Source: an uncultured Bacteroidales bacterium
GTDB taxonomy: Bacteria; Bacteroidota; Bacteroidia; Bacteroidales; UBA932
Length of the DNA stretch: 64,000 bases
NCBI GenBank assembly: GCA_934691625.1
Contig: CAKUTA010000002.1
Location: 124,001-188,000 of the forward strand
Reading direction: 5' to 3'
Under the pieces are notes generated by a model. The model had not been told where the DNA came from, did no database searches, and saw only the letters and a list, made by a program, of their open reading frames with translations. Below are positions 1-9,463 of this stretch, one piece after another. The position numbers and the translations under genes are program-made. The first letter of the stretch is position 1. Each line of letters opens with the position of its first letter.

Positions 1-1
1 C

Positions 2-991
2 GACCAGATTCCTTTCGAGGAAATATATTCATTGATAAAGTCCATACAGCCTGACTGCCTGGTGATGGATCTCAATGCCGCCAAATATCCGGCAGATGCA
101 TTGTTCTATACGGATATAAAGTCATACGAGCAGGGTGCAGGCCAGCACATTGACAAGGAGACCAATGCCCTTCCTGCATTGTCATGCCTTCCTATACAGA
201 AGACATGGTTCTGGAAGACATGGTTCCCTCAGGCTCCGGTGAAAGATGTGGAAATGCTTGTGAATGAGAATATTGTGCCGATGGGTAAGGCATATTGCAA
301 CTTCATCCTTAATGTCGCGCCGAACCGTGACGGGCTTATGGATGATAATGCCCTGAAGGCCTTGAAACAGATAGGGAAGGCCTGGGCGAAAGCAGAGCCT
401 GGTGCTGCGGAGAAGGCTGCAGAGGCGAGATCTCACGACTATAAAGCTGAAGATTCACGTTTCTCTGGATGTCCGGCTCCTATAACGGCCTCAAATATTG
501 CCAAGGGGCGCAGGGCGGACAGCAGCTGGAGTTATGATATGGAGATTTCAGAGTTTGCAGCGGATGACAATTTCAAGTCTGCATGGGTGGCGAATGCTTT
601 AGGGACGGACGAGCCATATCTGACTGTGTTTCTTGATAAGGAGGTGCCGTTCAATATGATAGCGCTTACAGAGGAGAACGGGTCCGAAATCCGCAGATAC
701 CGTCTTGACGCCCGCGTCGGCGGACTGTGGCATGAGATAATGGAGGTCAATGCAGCAGATGCAAGTGGCGCTTCTGCGTCGGCAGGGGAACTGCTGGTTT
801 CATCCGATGCCGGACGTGCGCTTTCCGTGAAGAAGAACGGCAGGGTTACCATCATGCGCTTCAGCGACATATATGCTGATGCGGTACGCCTTACTGTGCT
901 GGAGTCGCGCAAGACCTCAGCTCCTGACGGGGTATATGAATCAGGCAGCACTGTGGCTGTCTCCGAGCTGGGGGTCTATAAGGAGCGGTAA
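2..991 (+). CDS. GH29 alpha-L-fucosidase, 3' part (start outside window)
   Basis: This is the C-terminal part of a family 29 alpha-L-fucosidase, an exo-enzyme that removes alpha-L-fucose from glycans, usually in the periplasm or at the cell surface. The frame is open to the left edge with no good start codon, so the signal peptide and catalytic nucleophile lie outside the window. The first 130 or so visible residues match the end of the GH29 barrel, with the segments QKTWFWKTWFP and NFILNVAPNRDGLM being characteristic. The last roughly 190 residues look like an F5/8 type C (discoidin) carbohydrate-binding domain, ending near DAVRLTVLESR and VSELGVYKER. The family call is strong; substrate linkage cannot be judged. 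Confidence 0.88.
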   Translation, partial: DQIPFEEIYSLIKSIQPDCLVMDLNAAKYPADALFYTDIKSYEQGAGQHIDKETNALPALSCLPIQKTWFWKTWFPQAPVKDVEMLVNENIVPMGKAYCNFILNVAPNRDGLMDDNALKALKQIGKAWAKAEPGAAEKAAEARSHDYKAEDSRFSGCPAPITASNIAKGRRADSSWSYDMEISEFAADDNFKSAWVANALGTDEPYLTVFLDKEVPFNMIALTEENGSEIRRYRLDARVGGLWHEIMEVNAADASGASASAGELLVSSDAGRALSVKKNGRVTIMRFSDIYADAVRLTVLESRKTSAPDGVYESGSTVAVSELGVYKER

Positions 992-1030
992 TGAATAGCC
1001 TTGGAATAACCTTATTTAATAATAGCTTAA

Positions 1031-1999
1031 ATGAAAAATTTCGTAAAGACATTAGCGGCGCTGACATTGCTCCTGGGATTAGGGGGCTATGCGTCTGTAG
1101 AGCCTGCACAGGGTGCCGAGGCTCCTGGAGGAAAGTACAAGATCGCAAAGGGGGCAGATCTCAGCATCCTGGATGATAACATCTGGGACTACAGCCTGGA
1201 TACTATCCCTCCGGTATGGCAGAAGATTGGCGAAGACCCTCGTGATAATGTGAGGGCACCACAGTTTGCGCGTCTTATAAGTGACTATAATCCTGATGTT
1301 TTCGCTCTTCAGGAATATTCCAGCCACATGCATGCGGAGTTCTATCCACTGGTGCAGAAACAGGGCTATCAGATAGCCTATGAGTCAGGAAAGGACTGGA
1401 ATAATACCCCTATCTTCTATAAGCCCGAGGAACTGGAGCTTCTCTATGTTAAGTTTAATCTGTACACACCATCCGAGTGGAGTAACCATGGCTCCAAGTC
1501 TTTCACTTCCGCCGTATTCAAACGTAAGAAGGATGGTAAGGTGTTCGCTGTGGTCGGAACTCATCTCTGGTGGAAGAGCGACAGAATGAAGCCTGGCAGC
1601 ACACAGGCCAGAGCTTCTCAGGTTCGTCTTATAATGGCTGAAGTTGAGGGTATTCTGGCTAAATACAAGGATATACCAGTGTTTGTGATGGGCGACATGA
1701 ACTGTGAGGAGAAGACCGTACCTATGCAGCAGTTTATCCAGGCAGGCTATGTTCCATGCTACAAGGCTGCCACCATTTATGGAGACAACCATAACGGACA
1801 TCATGTCTGTGGGCCTGCAGATGGCTATTCAGCAGAGAGCAGAAGAAAGGCTGATAACCGTGAGGATGGCGCTATAGATCATCTTTTTATCTATGATCCT
1901 GCCGGCACAGCCGAGGTGAAAGTGTTTGACTGCATCATGGAAGAATACACTGTGAAGCTTACGGATCATTATCCGAACATCATAGATGTAAAGCTGTAA
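1031..1999 (+). CDS. Secreted endonuclease/exonuclease/phosphatase (EEP) family hydrolase
   Basis: A 322-residue protein with a clear Sec signal peptide (MKNFVKTLAALTLLLGLGGY, cleavage probably near residues 22-30), hence periplasmic or exported. The rest is one EEP fold with all the usual active-site motifs in order: LQE (Mg ligand Glu), GTHL, GDMN, DGAIDHLF and TDHYP. Such enzymes cleave phosphodiester or phosphomonoester bonds, and the substrate here (nucleic acid, sphingomyelin-like lipid or sugar phosphate) cannot be told. It starts 39 nt after the fucosidase stop on the same strand, so the two may be cotranscribed. It ends before a strong bidirectional terminator. Confidence 0.85.
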   Translation: MKNFVKTLAALTLLLGLGGYASVEPAQGAEAPGGKYKIAKGADLSILDDNIWDYSLDTIPPVWQKIGEDPRDNVRAPQFARLISDYNPDVFALQEYSSHMHAEFYPLVQKQGYQIAYESGKDWNNTPIFYKPEELELLYVKFNLYTPSEWSNHGSKSFTSAVFKRKKDGKVFAVVGTHLWWKSDRMKPGSTQARASQVRLIMAEVEGILAKYKDIPVFVMGDMNCEEKTVPMQQFIQAGYVPCYKAATIYGDNHNGHHVCGPADGYSAESRRKADNREDGAIDHLFIYDPAGTAEVKVFDCIMEEYTVKLTDHYPNIIDVKL

Positions 2000-2020
2000 T
2001 GTAATAATGTTGAAAAACAG

Positions 2021-2060
2021 TACGCCGTGTGCAAAGAAATGAATCTTTGCACACGGCGTA
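2021..2060. terminator. Bidirectional terminator hairpin between convergent genes
   Basis: Perfect 17-bp inverted repeat (arms 2021-2037 and 2044-2060, loop AATGAA) between the EEP gene (plus) and floA (minus). The minus strand runs into a short T-rich stretch. The arm contains GTGCAAAGA, a segment that also occurs in the arm of the long terminator hairpin at 30162-30220. Confidence 0.85.
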
Positions 2061-2080
2061 TTCGTTTTGCAGGCAGGAGG

Positions 2081-3034
2081 CTACTGCTTCGAGATATTCT
2101 CTCTCATGTCAGTGTCAGCCTGGATATTCTTCATCTTGTAGTAGTCCATCACTCCGAGATTGCCGTTGCGGAATGCTTCGGCGATTGCCATAGGAACCTG
2201 TGCTTCAGCCTCGATGACCTTTGCCCGGGCCTCCTGAGCCTTGGCTTTCATCTCCTGCTCCAGGGCTACAGCCATTGCCCTGCGCTCCTCTGCGCGTGCC
2301 TGGGCGATATTCTTGTCTGCATCGGCCTGATCCATCTGGAGAACGGCGCCTATATTCTTTCCAATGTCTATGTCCGCGATATCAATGGACAGGATTTCGA
2401 ACGCTGTTCCTGCATCAAGTCCTTTTGCAAGGACGACCTTGGATATTGATTCAGGCTTCTCCAGAACTTCAGCGTGGCTTTCGGCGGAACCGATTGAGGA
2501 TACGATACCTTCTCCTACACGTGCGAGCACTGTCTCTTCACCGGCACCTCCGACGAGCTGGTTGATGTTGGCACGGACTGTAACTCTTGCCTTGCATATA
2601 AGCTGGATGCCGTTCTTTGCCACAGCTGTAACAGGCGGGGTATTGATAACCTTAGGGTTTACAGACATCTGTACAGCCTCGAACACATCGCGTCCTGCGA
2701 GGTCGATACCGGCAGCGGTCTTGAAATCCAGAGGAATATTTGCCTTGTCGGCGGAGATGAGAGCATTGACCACCTTGACGACATTTCCCTTGGCGAGGTA
2801 ATGAGCCTCCAGTTCATTGGATTTCAGCTTCAGGCCTGCCTTGGTGCCAGTGATCATTGCTATTACGATAGTATTCGGGTTTACGCCTCTCCAGCGCATG
2901 AGAACCAGCTGGACCAGAGGAATATGAACACCTGAAAGGACTGCCTGGAACCATAGGGTTACAGGGAAGAACCACAGCAGGATAATCAGAGCGACGAAAG
3001 CTATCGCTGCCCATAAAATCATAGGAATTCCCAT
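2081..3034 (-). CDS. floA: Flotillin-like protein FloA (UPF0365/YqfA)
   Basis: A 317-residue scaffold protein of membrane microdomains. The N-terminus ([20 protein letters not shown]) is a hydrophobic membrane segment; it is followed by a PHB/SPFH-type domain with [19 protein letters not shown], and a C-terminal Ala/Glu-rich coiled coil (from about residue 235, [17 protein letters not shown]) that drives oligomerisation. Length matches the family (about 330). It lies 30 nt downstream of the nfeD-like gene on the same strand, the classic NfeD-flotillin pairing also known from Bacillus yqfB-yqfA. It shares the terminator at 2021-2060 with the convergent upstream gene. Confidence 0.95.
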   Translation of the reverse strand: MGIPMILWAAIAFVALIILLWFFPVTLWFQAVLSGVHIPLVQLVLMRWRGVNPNTIVIAMITGTKAGLKLKSNELEAHYLAKGNVVKVVNALISADKANIPLDFKTAAGIDLAGRDVFEAVQMSVNPKVINTPPVTAVAKNGIQLICKARVTVRANINQLVGGAGEETVLARVGEGIVSSIGSAESHAEVLEKPESISKVVLAKGLDAGTAFEILSIDIADIDIGKNIGAVLQMDQADADKNIAQARAEERRAMAVALEQEMKAKAQEARAKVIEAEAQVPMAIAEAFRNGNLGVMDYYKMKNIQADTDMRENISKQ

Positions 3035-3064
3035 AATGTATTGTGTTTTAAATGATTTCTTATG

Positions 3065-3532
3065 CTAGAAAGCCTCGTCAGGCATCACGGGCTTCACATA
3101 TATCTTGTTGTTCTCGATATGCACTACCTCCACTTCGGAGCCGGCATCTATCATGCCCTCCAGTGCAGTCACCTCGTAGCTCCTGCCGTTGAACCTGGCA
3201 GTGCCCATAGGACAGAGGCGGGTTATAGCCTTTCCACGGTCGCCTACCCCTGCAGTTTCCTCCTCCTTCTTGTTGTCAATGACCGTGTCAAGCTCCAGAC
3301 GTTTCCATGTCTTTGCGCGGAGAGCGTAGAACAGCAGGACCGATATGAGGATGATATTGACGGCAGTAGTCACAGCCCCAGCCGTCGGACTGAGGAATGC
3401 GAATGCGTAATAGGATGAGCCGCATAGAGATATAAGTCCCAATATCCCGGCAGCCCCGATTCCGGGAATAAGGAATATTTCAGCGAGAATAAGAATGATT
3501 CCTGCGATTACAAGTGTTATTACCAGTCCCAT
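3065..3532 (-). CDS. NfeD-like membrane protein
   Basis: A 155-residue short-form NfeD protein without the N-terminal ClpP-like protease domain. Three hydrophobic segments are visible (residues about 3-24, 28-48 and 52-75), followed by a C-terminal OB-fold (about 95-155: GKAITRLCPMGTARFNGRSY). NfeD proteins partner with flotillins, and floA follows directly on the same strand. The ATG is the only plausible start, since membrane segment one begins right after it. The upstream 230 nt hold repeat R1 copy 1, so the promoter of this pair lies within or close to the repeat. Confidence 0.9.
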   Translation of the reverse strand: MGLVITLVIAGIILILAEIFLIPGIGAAGILGLISLCGSSYYAFAFLSPTAGAVTTAVNIILISVLLFYALRAKTWKRLELDTVIDNKKEEETAGVGDRGKAITRLCPMGTARFNGRSYEVTALEGMIDAGSEVEVVHIENNKIYVKPVMPDEAF

Positions 3533-3554
3533 ACGTATATATTTTGCGCTTCTT

Positions 3555-3717
3555 AGAAGCTGTTTTGAAATGATTAAAAAGTTGTTTGATATAAAATTCC
3601 TTCATCTTCTTCCCGAGGATTCAGGTCAGATAGGCACCGCTATCTTCCCCGAATTCCCTGTCGAATCTGAAGTTTTTTCAACTCAAACCTTTAGATAATA
3701 ATTTCAAAACAGCTTCT
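3555..3717 (+). repeat. Dispersed repeat R1, copy 1
   Basis: 163-bp element bounded by about 20-bp terminal inverted repeats (AGAAGCTGTTTTGAAAT at the left, its complement at the right). It shares with copies at 34195, 45694 and 46959 a 27-nt invariant core (here 3622-3648) that contains the small hairpin AGATAG-loop-CTATCT. It sits between the start of nfeD and the stop of the PD40/SPOR gene (3766), both on the minus strand. No ORF or transposase is inside. It may be a MITE or a 3'-end RNA element. Confidence 0.85.
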
Positions 3718-3765
3718 TACAAATATAGCATTTTTCCGTATATATCCGCATCTTCATGCCAGGAA

Positions 3766-5661
3766 CTATTCCCTGATTTCTGACATTCCCGCCGATTCCA
3801 GCCTGATGTTCGTAATTCCTGCCGTTTTCAATGCGGAAATCACATTGTCGGCTTCACTCCTGTCCTCATAAGGCCCCAGGATGAATGAAATCATGCCGCC
3901 TTCGGTAGTGCGAGCCATGTCGGCGCTCGTGACGGCTTTTATTGCGGTCATCTCGGTCTCATTCAATGACGCTCCATCGGCAGGGAATATCCGTACCTGG
4001 AACAGTTCATGGACAGTCTTTTCCAATGCTCTTGCCTTCTGGACCGTTATCGGCTTTCCATCAAGAAACGCGACAATGATTGCGCTTCTGAATCCTACTC
4101 TCTTGACCTTGTTCAAGTTGGCAAGCACATCCTTGTAGCTTCGGAACAGCCCGACGGAGTAGATGTGCCTTCCTGCGGAGCCAGGTCTTTCGAATACAGG
4201 ACTCAATCCCTTGATCTGCTTTATGGTAGCCTTGCTGGACAGGGAGAACAGCTGAATCTGGTATATCAGTCCTCCTGGCAATGTGTTGTCCTCTGCGAAC
4301 CGTCCTTCCTTGAGCACCTGGAACGTGTAGTCGAATGATGGCTTCGGCTTCTGCATGGCCAGCCTTACAGGGGCGCCCATGCTCATCTTGGAGAATGTGT
4401 ATCCGGCCGAATTTCTGACAATCTCCCTGTCCGCCTCATGCTGCAGTTTCTCGGGATCGATCACCACTCCGCTCTGGAGAAACTCCAGCTCTATCTTCTG
4501 AAGCTCGCGGCTTGCAGCAGCAAGTGAATCCTTAAGGCGCGGAAGCATTGCCTCCTTGCTTATGATGGATGCTGCCAGCTTGCTCTTTTCCTGCCCTGAT
4601 ACCTCGGTGAGCCAGCTGCGGTCCTTGTCGAGATCTGTGCTGTATTTGTATATCGAGTCGCGCAGAGACCTGACCTGCAACAGCTTCTCAGAATATCTAT
4701 GCATATCGGCATTGTCCTGGATATCATCGGAAGAAGCAGGGCTTCCTCCAAGCCTTCCAGGGTCTTCCGCAGGATCCAGCCTGCAGAGTTTCTCCAGCTC
4801 TTCCGGGCTGCTGATGGCCTTCCTTACAGGCATGCTGTCAAATTCCAGCACATATATGTCCACGCTGTCCGCGGAACATGCACGGTTTGACGCGAACATT
4901 GAATATCTGCCATCAGATGTGTTGATGAACAGGAAGTCATCGTATGGAGAGGAATAAGGGAAACCCATATTGACAGGAATTCCCCAGTCCTTCAGATTCT
5001 CGTCCCAGTTCGAGACATACAGGTCATAGCCTCCCATCCCGTAAAGTCCTCTGGATGCGAAGAAAAGCTGCTTTCCGTCGGAGGACAACATCGGATAAAT
5101 CTCGTCCGAAGAAGTAGTTATCTGCTCGTTGATGAGTTCGGGTGCCGACCACAGCGAATCCTGGTACTCTGTGCGCCAGATGTTCCTGATGCCGTCGGAA
5201 TCCTTTGCAGACCAGTAGATTTCATCTGTGCCGTCCGGTATATAGGTCGCACGGACAAACTGCTCATGTGCGGATGAGTCCAGCTGGTTCGGGATGCTTC
5301 TCCAGCTCTTGTCGGGGAGCGGGAAGTAAAGGAAGAAATCCTTCAGCGAGAACCGTTCCCTTGCAACCGCTACAGGACTGCTGCAGAAATCCTTCATGCT
5401 GTTCCCGTTCTGTGCCTGCACCATTGCCTCATCAATGAGCATGGCGGTAAGCGAATCGGCTCCATCTTTCGCCCTTTCGAAGGCAAGTGTGGCATCTGCA
5501 AACCTATAATTATGTATCAATGAATCGGTAACGGACTTCAGCCTCTGCATGTTGACAGGCTTTGTGCCGGCATACAATGAATCTGCCGTTTCCATACCCT
5601 GTGACGGAGCGGCAGCGGCGATGCCTGAAAATATTGAAATTATAATTTTAGCTCTGTTCAT
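3766..5661 (-). CDS. PD40 beta-propeller protein with C-terminal SPOR-like domains
   Basis: A 631-residue exported protein of a Bacteroidales type. The first 20 residues form a weak signal peptide. Residues about 135-275 hold PD40/TolB-like repeats (IYWSAKDSDGIRNIWR, DEIYPMLSSDGKQLFFASRG, YDLYVSNWDENLKDWG). A charged coiled-coil region follows (about 310-400). From about residue 465 two SPOR-like units appear (YQIQLFSLSSKATIKQIKGL and ISFILGPYEDRSEADNVISAL); SPOR domains bind denuded septal peptidoglycan. An envelope or cell-wall-associated role is inferred; exact function is unknown. A minus-strand -7 box (5673-5680) lies only about 11 nt upstream of the start codon, implying a very short leader. 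Confidence 0.78.
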   Translation of the reverse strand: MNRAKIIISIFSGIAAAAPSQGMETADSLYAGTKPVNMQRLKSVTDSLIHNYRFADATLAFERAKDGADSLTAMLIDEAMVQAQNGNSMKDFCSSPVAVARERFSLKDFFLYFPLPDKSWRSIPNQLDSSAHEQFVRATYIPDGTDEIYWSAKDSDGIRNIWRTEYQDSLWSAPELINEQITTSSDEIYPMLSSDGKQLFFASRGLYGMGGYDLYVSNWDENLKDWGIPVNMGFPYSSPYDDFLFINTSDGRYSMFASNRACSADSVDIYVLEFDSMPVRKAISSPEELEKLCRLDPAEDPGRLGGSPASSDDIQDNADMHRYSEKLLQVRSLRDSIYKYSTDLDKDRSWLTEVSGQEKSKLAASIISKEAMLPRLKDSLAAASRELQKIELEFLQSGVVIDPEKLQHEADREIVRNSAGYTFSKMSMGAPVRLAMQKPKPSFDYTFQVLKEGRFAEDNTLPGGLIYQIQLFSLSSKATIKQIKGLSPVFERPGSAGRHIYSVGLFRSYKDVLANLNKVKRVGFRSAIIVAFLDGKPITVQKARALEKTVHELFQVRIFPADGASLNETEMTAIKAVTSADMARTTEGGMISFILGPYEDRSEADNVISALKTAGITNIRLESAGMSEIRE

Positions 5662-5672
5662 AACCTGAACTG

Positions 5673-5680
5673 CAAAAATA
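5673..5680 (-). promoter_or_regulatory. Probable -7 box (TATTTTTG) for the PD40/SPOR gene
   Basis: On the minus strand the sequence reads TATTTTTG, fitting the Bacteroidetes -7 form TAnnTTTG. It ends 11 nt before the ATG at 5661. No clear -33 TTG is seen, so this is only a moderate call. Confidence 0.45.
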
Positions 5681-5722
5681 AGAAATTACTTGCAGAAAGT
5701 TTCTTTGTACGAAAAAATTAGA

Positions 5723-5730
5723 TAAATTTG
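5723..5730 (+). promoter_or_regulatory. Probable -7 box (TAAATTTG) for secDF
   Basis: TAAATTTG fits the Bacteroidetes consensus exactly. TTTG at 5704-5707 could serve as -33, though the 15-nt spacing is short. The leader to the secDF ATG would be about 45 nt. Confidence 0.6.
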
Positions 5731-5780
5731 CACTCTATTGTGACCAGTGGAAACTAATATAAATTAAAAATATCCAAACA

Positions 5781-8700
5781 ATGCAAAGCAAAGGTGCAAT
5801 CAAACTAGTAGCGGTTCTGCTCGCTCTCGCCTGCATCTGGCAGCTGTCTTTCACTCTTGTGACAAGTATCCAGGAGAACAAGGCTGAGGCTTATGCCCAG
5901 AAAGCTGTGGAGGCGTACAAGCAGTCAGCGGAATTTGCTGAAGTCCCGGAAGTAGACAAGGCCTATGTGCTCGATTCCATCGCCAAGAACAGGAATCGCT
6001 GGTATATAGACTCGATTTCCAGCGAGAAAGTCTATTTCAGATACACTTACAAAGATGTTAAAGCTAAGGAGATTAACCTGGGTCTTGACCTGAAGGGCGG
6101 TATGAACGTCATGCTTCAGGTTCAGCTCGAGGATCTCGTAAGCGCTCTTGCCGGAGAAAACAAGACTCCGGAGTTCAACCAGGCTATTGCTCTCGCAAAG
6201 GAGCGCAGCGTGAACTCCCCGGACGATTTCATCACACTGTTCGCCCAGGCATGGAAAGAAGTTTCCAACGGTCAGAGGCTTGCACAGGTGTTCGGCACAT
6301 ACGATCTCGCAAGCCGCATCAATCCTCAGTCATCTGACGATGATGTCCTGGCTGTCATCCGTGAAAATGCAGAGAGTGCTATCGCCAACTCCTTCAATGT
6401 GCTCCGTAACCGTATCGACCGTTTCGGCGTTACACAGCCATCTATCCAGAGACTTGGAAACAGCGGACGTATCCTTGTGGAGCTTCCAGGAGTGAAGGAA
6501 CCTGAGCGTGTAAGAAAGCTGCTCCAGGGAACTGCATCCCTCGAGTTCTGGACAACATACGACAATTCAGAGATCGCTCCATATCTTCAGGAGGCTGATG
6601 CAACTCTTGCACAGACACTTGATTCCACATTCACTACTGTTGCCGATGCTCAGATCGCCGCTGCAGATTCTGTAAAAGCCGCATCTGATACTCTGCTCAA
6701 CAGCGAAATCAGCAAGTCCGCATCTTCAGACGCCAAGGCTCTTGCAGAGTACAAGAAAGCTCACCCGCTCTTCTCTGTGCTCCAGCCGTCAGGTTTCAGA
6801 AGCGGCGCATGTATCGGTTTTGCACAGGGCGGTGACACCGCAGTAGTCAACCGGCTTCTCAAGTCTCCCGAGGTCAGTGGAATCTTCCCTCTTGAGTTCA
6901 AGCCAATGTGGTCTGTCAAGCCTTCAACCTATGTTCAGGGCGGCAATGTCTTCGAGCTTGTAGCTATCAAGGCTGCTACACGTGATGGCAAGGCTCCTCT
7001 TGATGGTGCTGCTGTTACAGATGCCCGTGTATCTTATAGCGGTCAGGGCGTGAACAAGGGAAACCCTACTGTCTCTATGACAATGAATGCGGAAGGCGCA
7101 TCTATCTGGGCTCGTCTTACCAAAGACAATATCGGCAAGCAGATTGCCATTGTCCTTGATGACCTCGTTTATTCATATCCTAATGTGAACTCTGAGATTT
7201 CAGGCGGAAGCTCCGAGATTTCAGGTCACTTCGATGTAGAGGAGGCAACTGACCTTGCTAACGTCCTCAATTCAGGTAAGCTTCCTGCACCTGCGAAGAT
7301 TATCCAGGAGCAGGTTGTAGGTCCGACCCTCGGTTCCGAATCCATTAAGGCCGGTCTCATCTCGTTCATCATCGCCTTCCTTCTGGTGCTCGTATACATG
7401 ATCTTCTTCTACAGCGGCGCCGGTTTCGTGGCTGATATCGCTCTTCTGTGCAATGTGCTTCTCCTCTTCGGTACTCTAGTATCGTTCGGAGCTGTGCTTA
7501 CACTGCCTGGTATCGCAGGTCTCGTCCTGACAATGGGTATGGCGGTCGATGCCAATGTGATTATCTATGAGCGTGTGAAAGAGGAACTTGCTGCAGGCAA
7601 GGGTCTTTCAAAGGCTATCGCTGACGGTTATTCCAATGCATATTCTGCAATTATCGACGGTCAGGTGACGACACTCCTTACCGGTATTGTCCTCTTCGTG
7701 TTCGGTTCAGGTCCTGTACAGGGCTTCGCCACCACCCTTATCATCGGTATCATCACCTCTGTCCTTACCTCTATCTTCATCACCAGGATTATCTTTGATG
7801 ACAGGGTAAGCAAGGGAAAGAGCATATCCTTCGAGAACAGGTTTACAAAGGGCTTCCTGAAGCATACACACTTCAACTTCATTGACAAGAAGAAATACTC
7901 ATACATCTTCTCCGGAGTCCTTATCGTGATAGCTGTCGCATCTATCTGCATCAAGGGCTTCACCTATGGTGTTGACTTCACGGGTGGTCGTACTTATGTG
8001 GTAAGGTTTGACACTCCGGTGACTGCAGAGACAGTACGTGAGGCTACCGAGAAAGAGTTCGGCGAGTCTGTAGAGGTTAAGCAGTTCGGAGGCGAGAGCC
8101 AGATGAAGATTACTACCAAGTATAAGGTGGACAACGAGTCCAGCGAGGTTGATGCAGAGGTAGAGTCAATGCTGTATGATGCATTGAAGTGCTTCTTTGC
8201 TGAGAAGGATATGACTCTTGACGAGTTCACATCTACACTTGACAACCCTAACGGTATTATTTCTTCAGACAAGGTAGGTCCTACCATTGCAAATGACATC
8301 AAGAGATCCGCTATCTTCGCTGTCCTTATCGCCCTGTTCGTAATCTTCGCATACATTGCGGTACGTTTCAACGGCTGGACATGGGGCCTTGGTGGCGTGG
8401 TTTCACTTGCCCACACAGCGATTATCGTCATAGGCTTCTTCTCCCTGTTCTCCGGAATCCTTCCGTTCAACCTGGATGTTGACCAGACGTTTATCGCGGC
8501 TATCCTGACCATCATCGGATATGCTATCAATGATAATGTGGTTATCTTCGACCGAATCCGTGAGTACAGGACCCTGCATCCGAAGGCTGACTTCAAGACC
8601 AATGCAAACCTTGCGCTCAACAGCACGCTTACCAGAACCATCAACACTTCCGTGTCAACTCTCGTTACAATGCTTGCTATCGCAATCTTCGGCGGCGAGT

Positions 8701-8840
8701 CTATCCGCGGTCTGTCAGTTGCCCTGATTCTCGGTATCTGCTTCGGTACTTACGCTTCCATCTTCATCGGTACACCTGTAATGTATGATGCATACATGTG
8801 GAACGAGAAGAGAAAGGCGGCTAAAACAGTGAAGAAGTAA
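5781..8840 (+). CDS. secDF: Protein translocase subunit SecDF (fusion)
   Basis: A 1019-residue fused SecD-SecF, the proton-driven accessory of the SecYEG channel that pulls exported proteins across the inner membrane. The N-terminal TM (residues about 8-28) is followed by the SecD signature LGLDLKGGMNVMLQV near residue 103, a large periplasmic region, and five TM segments around 520-680 with GMAVDANVIIYERVKEEL. The SecF half starts near 700 (TM, then GVDFTGGRTYVVRF near 733) and ends with five more TMs and AINDNVVIFDRIREYR. Two-copy RND-like architecture is complete. It is followed by a terminator at 8884-8922. SecG of the same machinery is encoded at 13670. Confidence 0.97.
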   Translation: MQSKGAIKLVAVLLALACIWQLSFTLVTSIQENKAEAYAQKAVEAYKQSAEFAEVPEVDKAYVLDSIAKNRNRWYIDSISSEKVYFRYTYKDVKAKEINLGLDLKGGMNVMLQVQLEDLVSALAGENKTPEFNQAIALAKERSVNSPDDFITLFAQAWKEVSNGQRLAQVFGTYDLASRINPQSSDDDVLAVIRENAESAIANSFNVLRNRIDRFGVTQPSIQRLGNSGRILVELPGVKEPERVRKLLQGTASLEFWTTYDNSEIAPYLQEADATLAQTLDSTFTTVADAQIAAADSVKAASDTLLNSEISKSASSDAKALAEYKKAHPLFSVLQPSGFRSGACIGFAQGGDTAVVNRLLKSPEVSGIFPLEFKPMWSVKPSTYVQGGNVFELVAIKAATRDGKAPLDGAAVTDARVSYSGQGVNKGNPTVSMTMNAEGASIWARLTKDNIGKQIAIVLDDLVYSYPNVNSEISGGSSEISGHFDVEEATDLANVLNSGKLPAPAKIIQEQVVGPTLGSESIKAGLISFIIAFLLVLVYMIFFYSGAGFVADIALLCNVLLLFGTLVSFGAVLTLPGIAGLVLTMGMAVDANVIIYERVKEELAAGKGLSKAIADGYSNAYSAIIDGQVTTLLTGIVLFVFGSGPVQGFATTLIIGIITSVLTSIFITRIIFDDRVSKGKSISFENRFTKGFLKHTHFNFIDKKKYSYIFSGVLIVIAVASICIKGFTYGVDFTGGRTYVVRFDTPVTAETVREATEKEFGESVEVKQFGGESQMKITTKYKVDNESSEVDAEVESMLYDALKCFFAEKDMTLDEFTSTLDNPNGIISSDKVGPTIANDIKRSAIFAVLIALFVIFAYIAVRFNGWTWGLGGVVSLAHTAIIVIGFFSLFSGILPFNLDVDQTFIAAILTIIGYAINDNVVIFDRIREYRTLHPKADFKTNANLALNSTLTRTINTSVSTLVTMLAIAIFGGESIRGLSVALILGICFGTYASIFIGTPVMYDAYMWNEKRKAAKTVKK

Positions 8841-8883
8841 CATTGAACTGAACGTGGTGCATTCACTTGCGCCACATCCTTAT

Positions 8884-8922
8884 AGCTCCGACGGTTTTCT
8901 CTCCGCCGGAGCTTTTATTTTA
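8884..8922 (+). terminator. Rho-independent terminator of secDF
   Basis: Stem AGCTCCGACGG / CCGCCGGAGCT (one mismatch), 8-nt loop, then TTTTATTTTAT. It lies 43 nt after the secDF stop. Confidence 0.85.
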
Positions 8923-9382
8923 TGCCTTGGACGGCGTTTTCAGCCCTTTCCGCGGTGATTGTATGCTGCCGTAAGCACTGGAGCATCTATTCCCCACCTG
9001 CTTCCCTTTCTGGTCTTTCTGGTCGTGAATACTGATCATTAGCCTGCCATTGTGGCTAATCCAAGTTCATGATTCTCCATGCCAGTCATGAAGAATCCCT
9101 GCTCCATAGAGACCCTGCTCGGCTGTGTTTTCGCCTATCTGCTTGATTAGCAGCGCATTAGTGTTTTTCAAAATCGCTGTATACGCTATTTTGAAAAGCG
9201 TTAACGCTCTATAAATCAGCTAACTATGCAAAATTGCCCTGGTACGGGCAGTGGTATTCCGTGCTGTGGATAGTTTCACAGTGTACTTGAATTGACGGGA
9301 AAACCATAGAACATAACTTCCTGGAGACATCGTGGTGTTCAGGGAATTATGTCCGGCATAATAGAATATGCAGGGATATTAC
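8923..9382. other. Intergenic stretch without recognisable gene
   Basis: Between the secDF terminator and the terminator of the OmpA/TPR gene no coding frame with recognisable protein is seen. It holds repeat R2 copy A (9141-9235) and an imperfect hairpin around 9308-9353 (CATAACTTCCTGGA paired with TTCAGGGAATTATG). The rest is unexplained, possibly decayed sequence. Confidence 0.6.
9141..9235 (+). repeat. Dispersed palindromic repeat R2, copy A
   Basis: Core hairpin TTTTTCAAAATCGC-TGTATAC-GCTATTTTGAAAA with the family flanks (CAGCGCATTAG to the left, ATAAATCAGCTAACTATGCAAAA to the right in shorter pieces). Related copies lie at 34381, 43072, 47591, 54248 (inverted) and 58939. Confidence 0.8.
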
Positions 9383-9420
9383 GAAAACAGCCCGGGTAGA
9401 ATTGCTTCCACCTGGGCTGT
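9383..9420 (-). terminator. Rho-independent terminator of the OmpA/TPR lipoprotein gene
   Basis: Arms ACAGCCCGGGT (9387-9397) and ACCTGGGCTGT (9410-9420), followed on the minus strand by TTTT. It lies about 44 nt past the stop of the minus-strand gene. Confidence 0.85.
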
Positions 9421-9463
9421 TATTATTTATGTCAAGCCAGGATTGCCCTGGCATTGACAGTTA

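Noticed and set aside
3555..3717. R1 considered as an attC site or integron cassette boundary
   Set aside because: No integrase, no conserved R'/R'' boxes; the ends are simple inverted repeats of about 20 bp.
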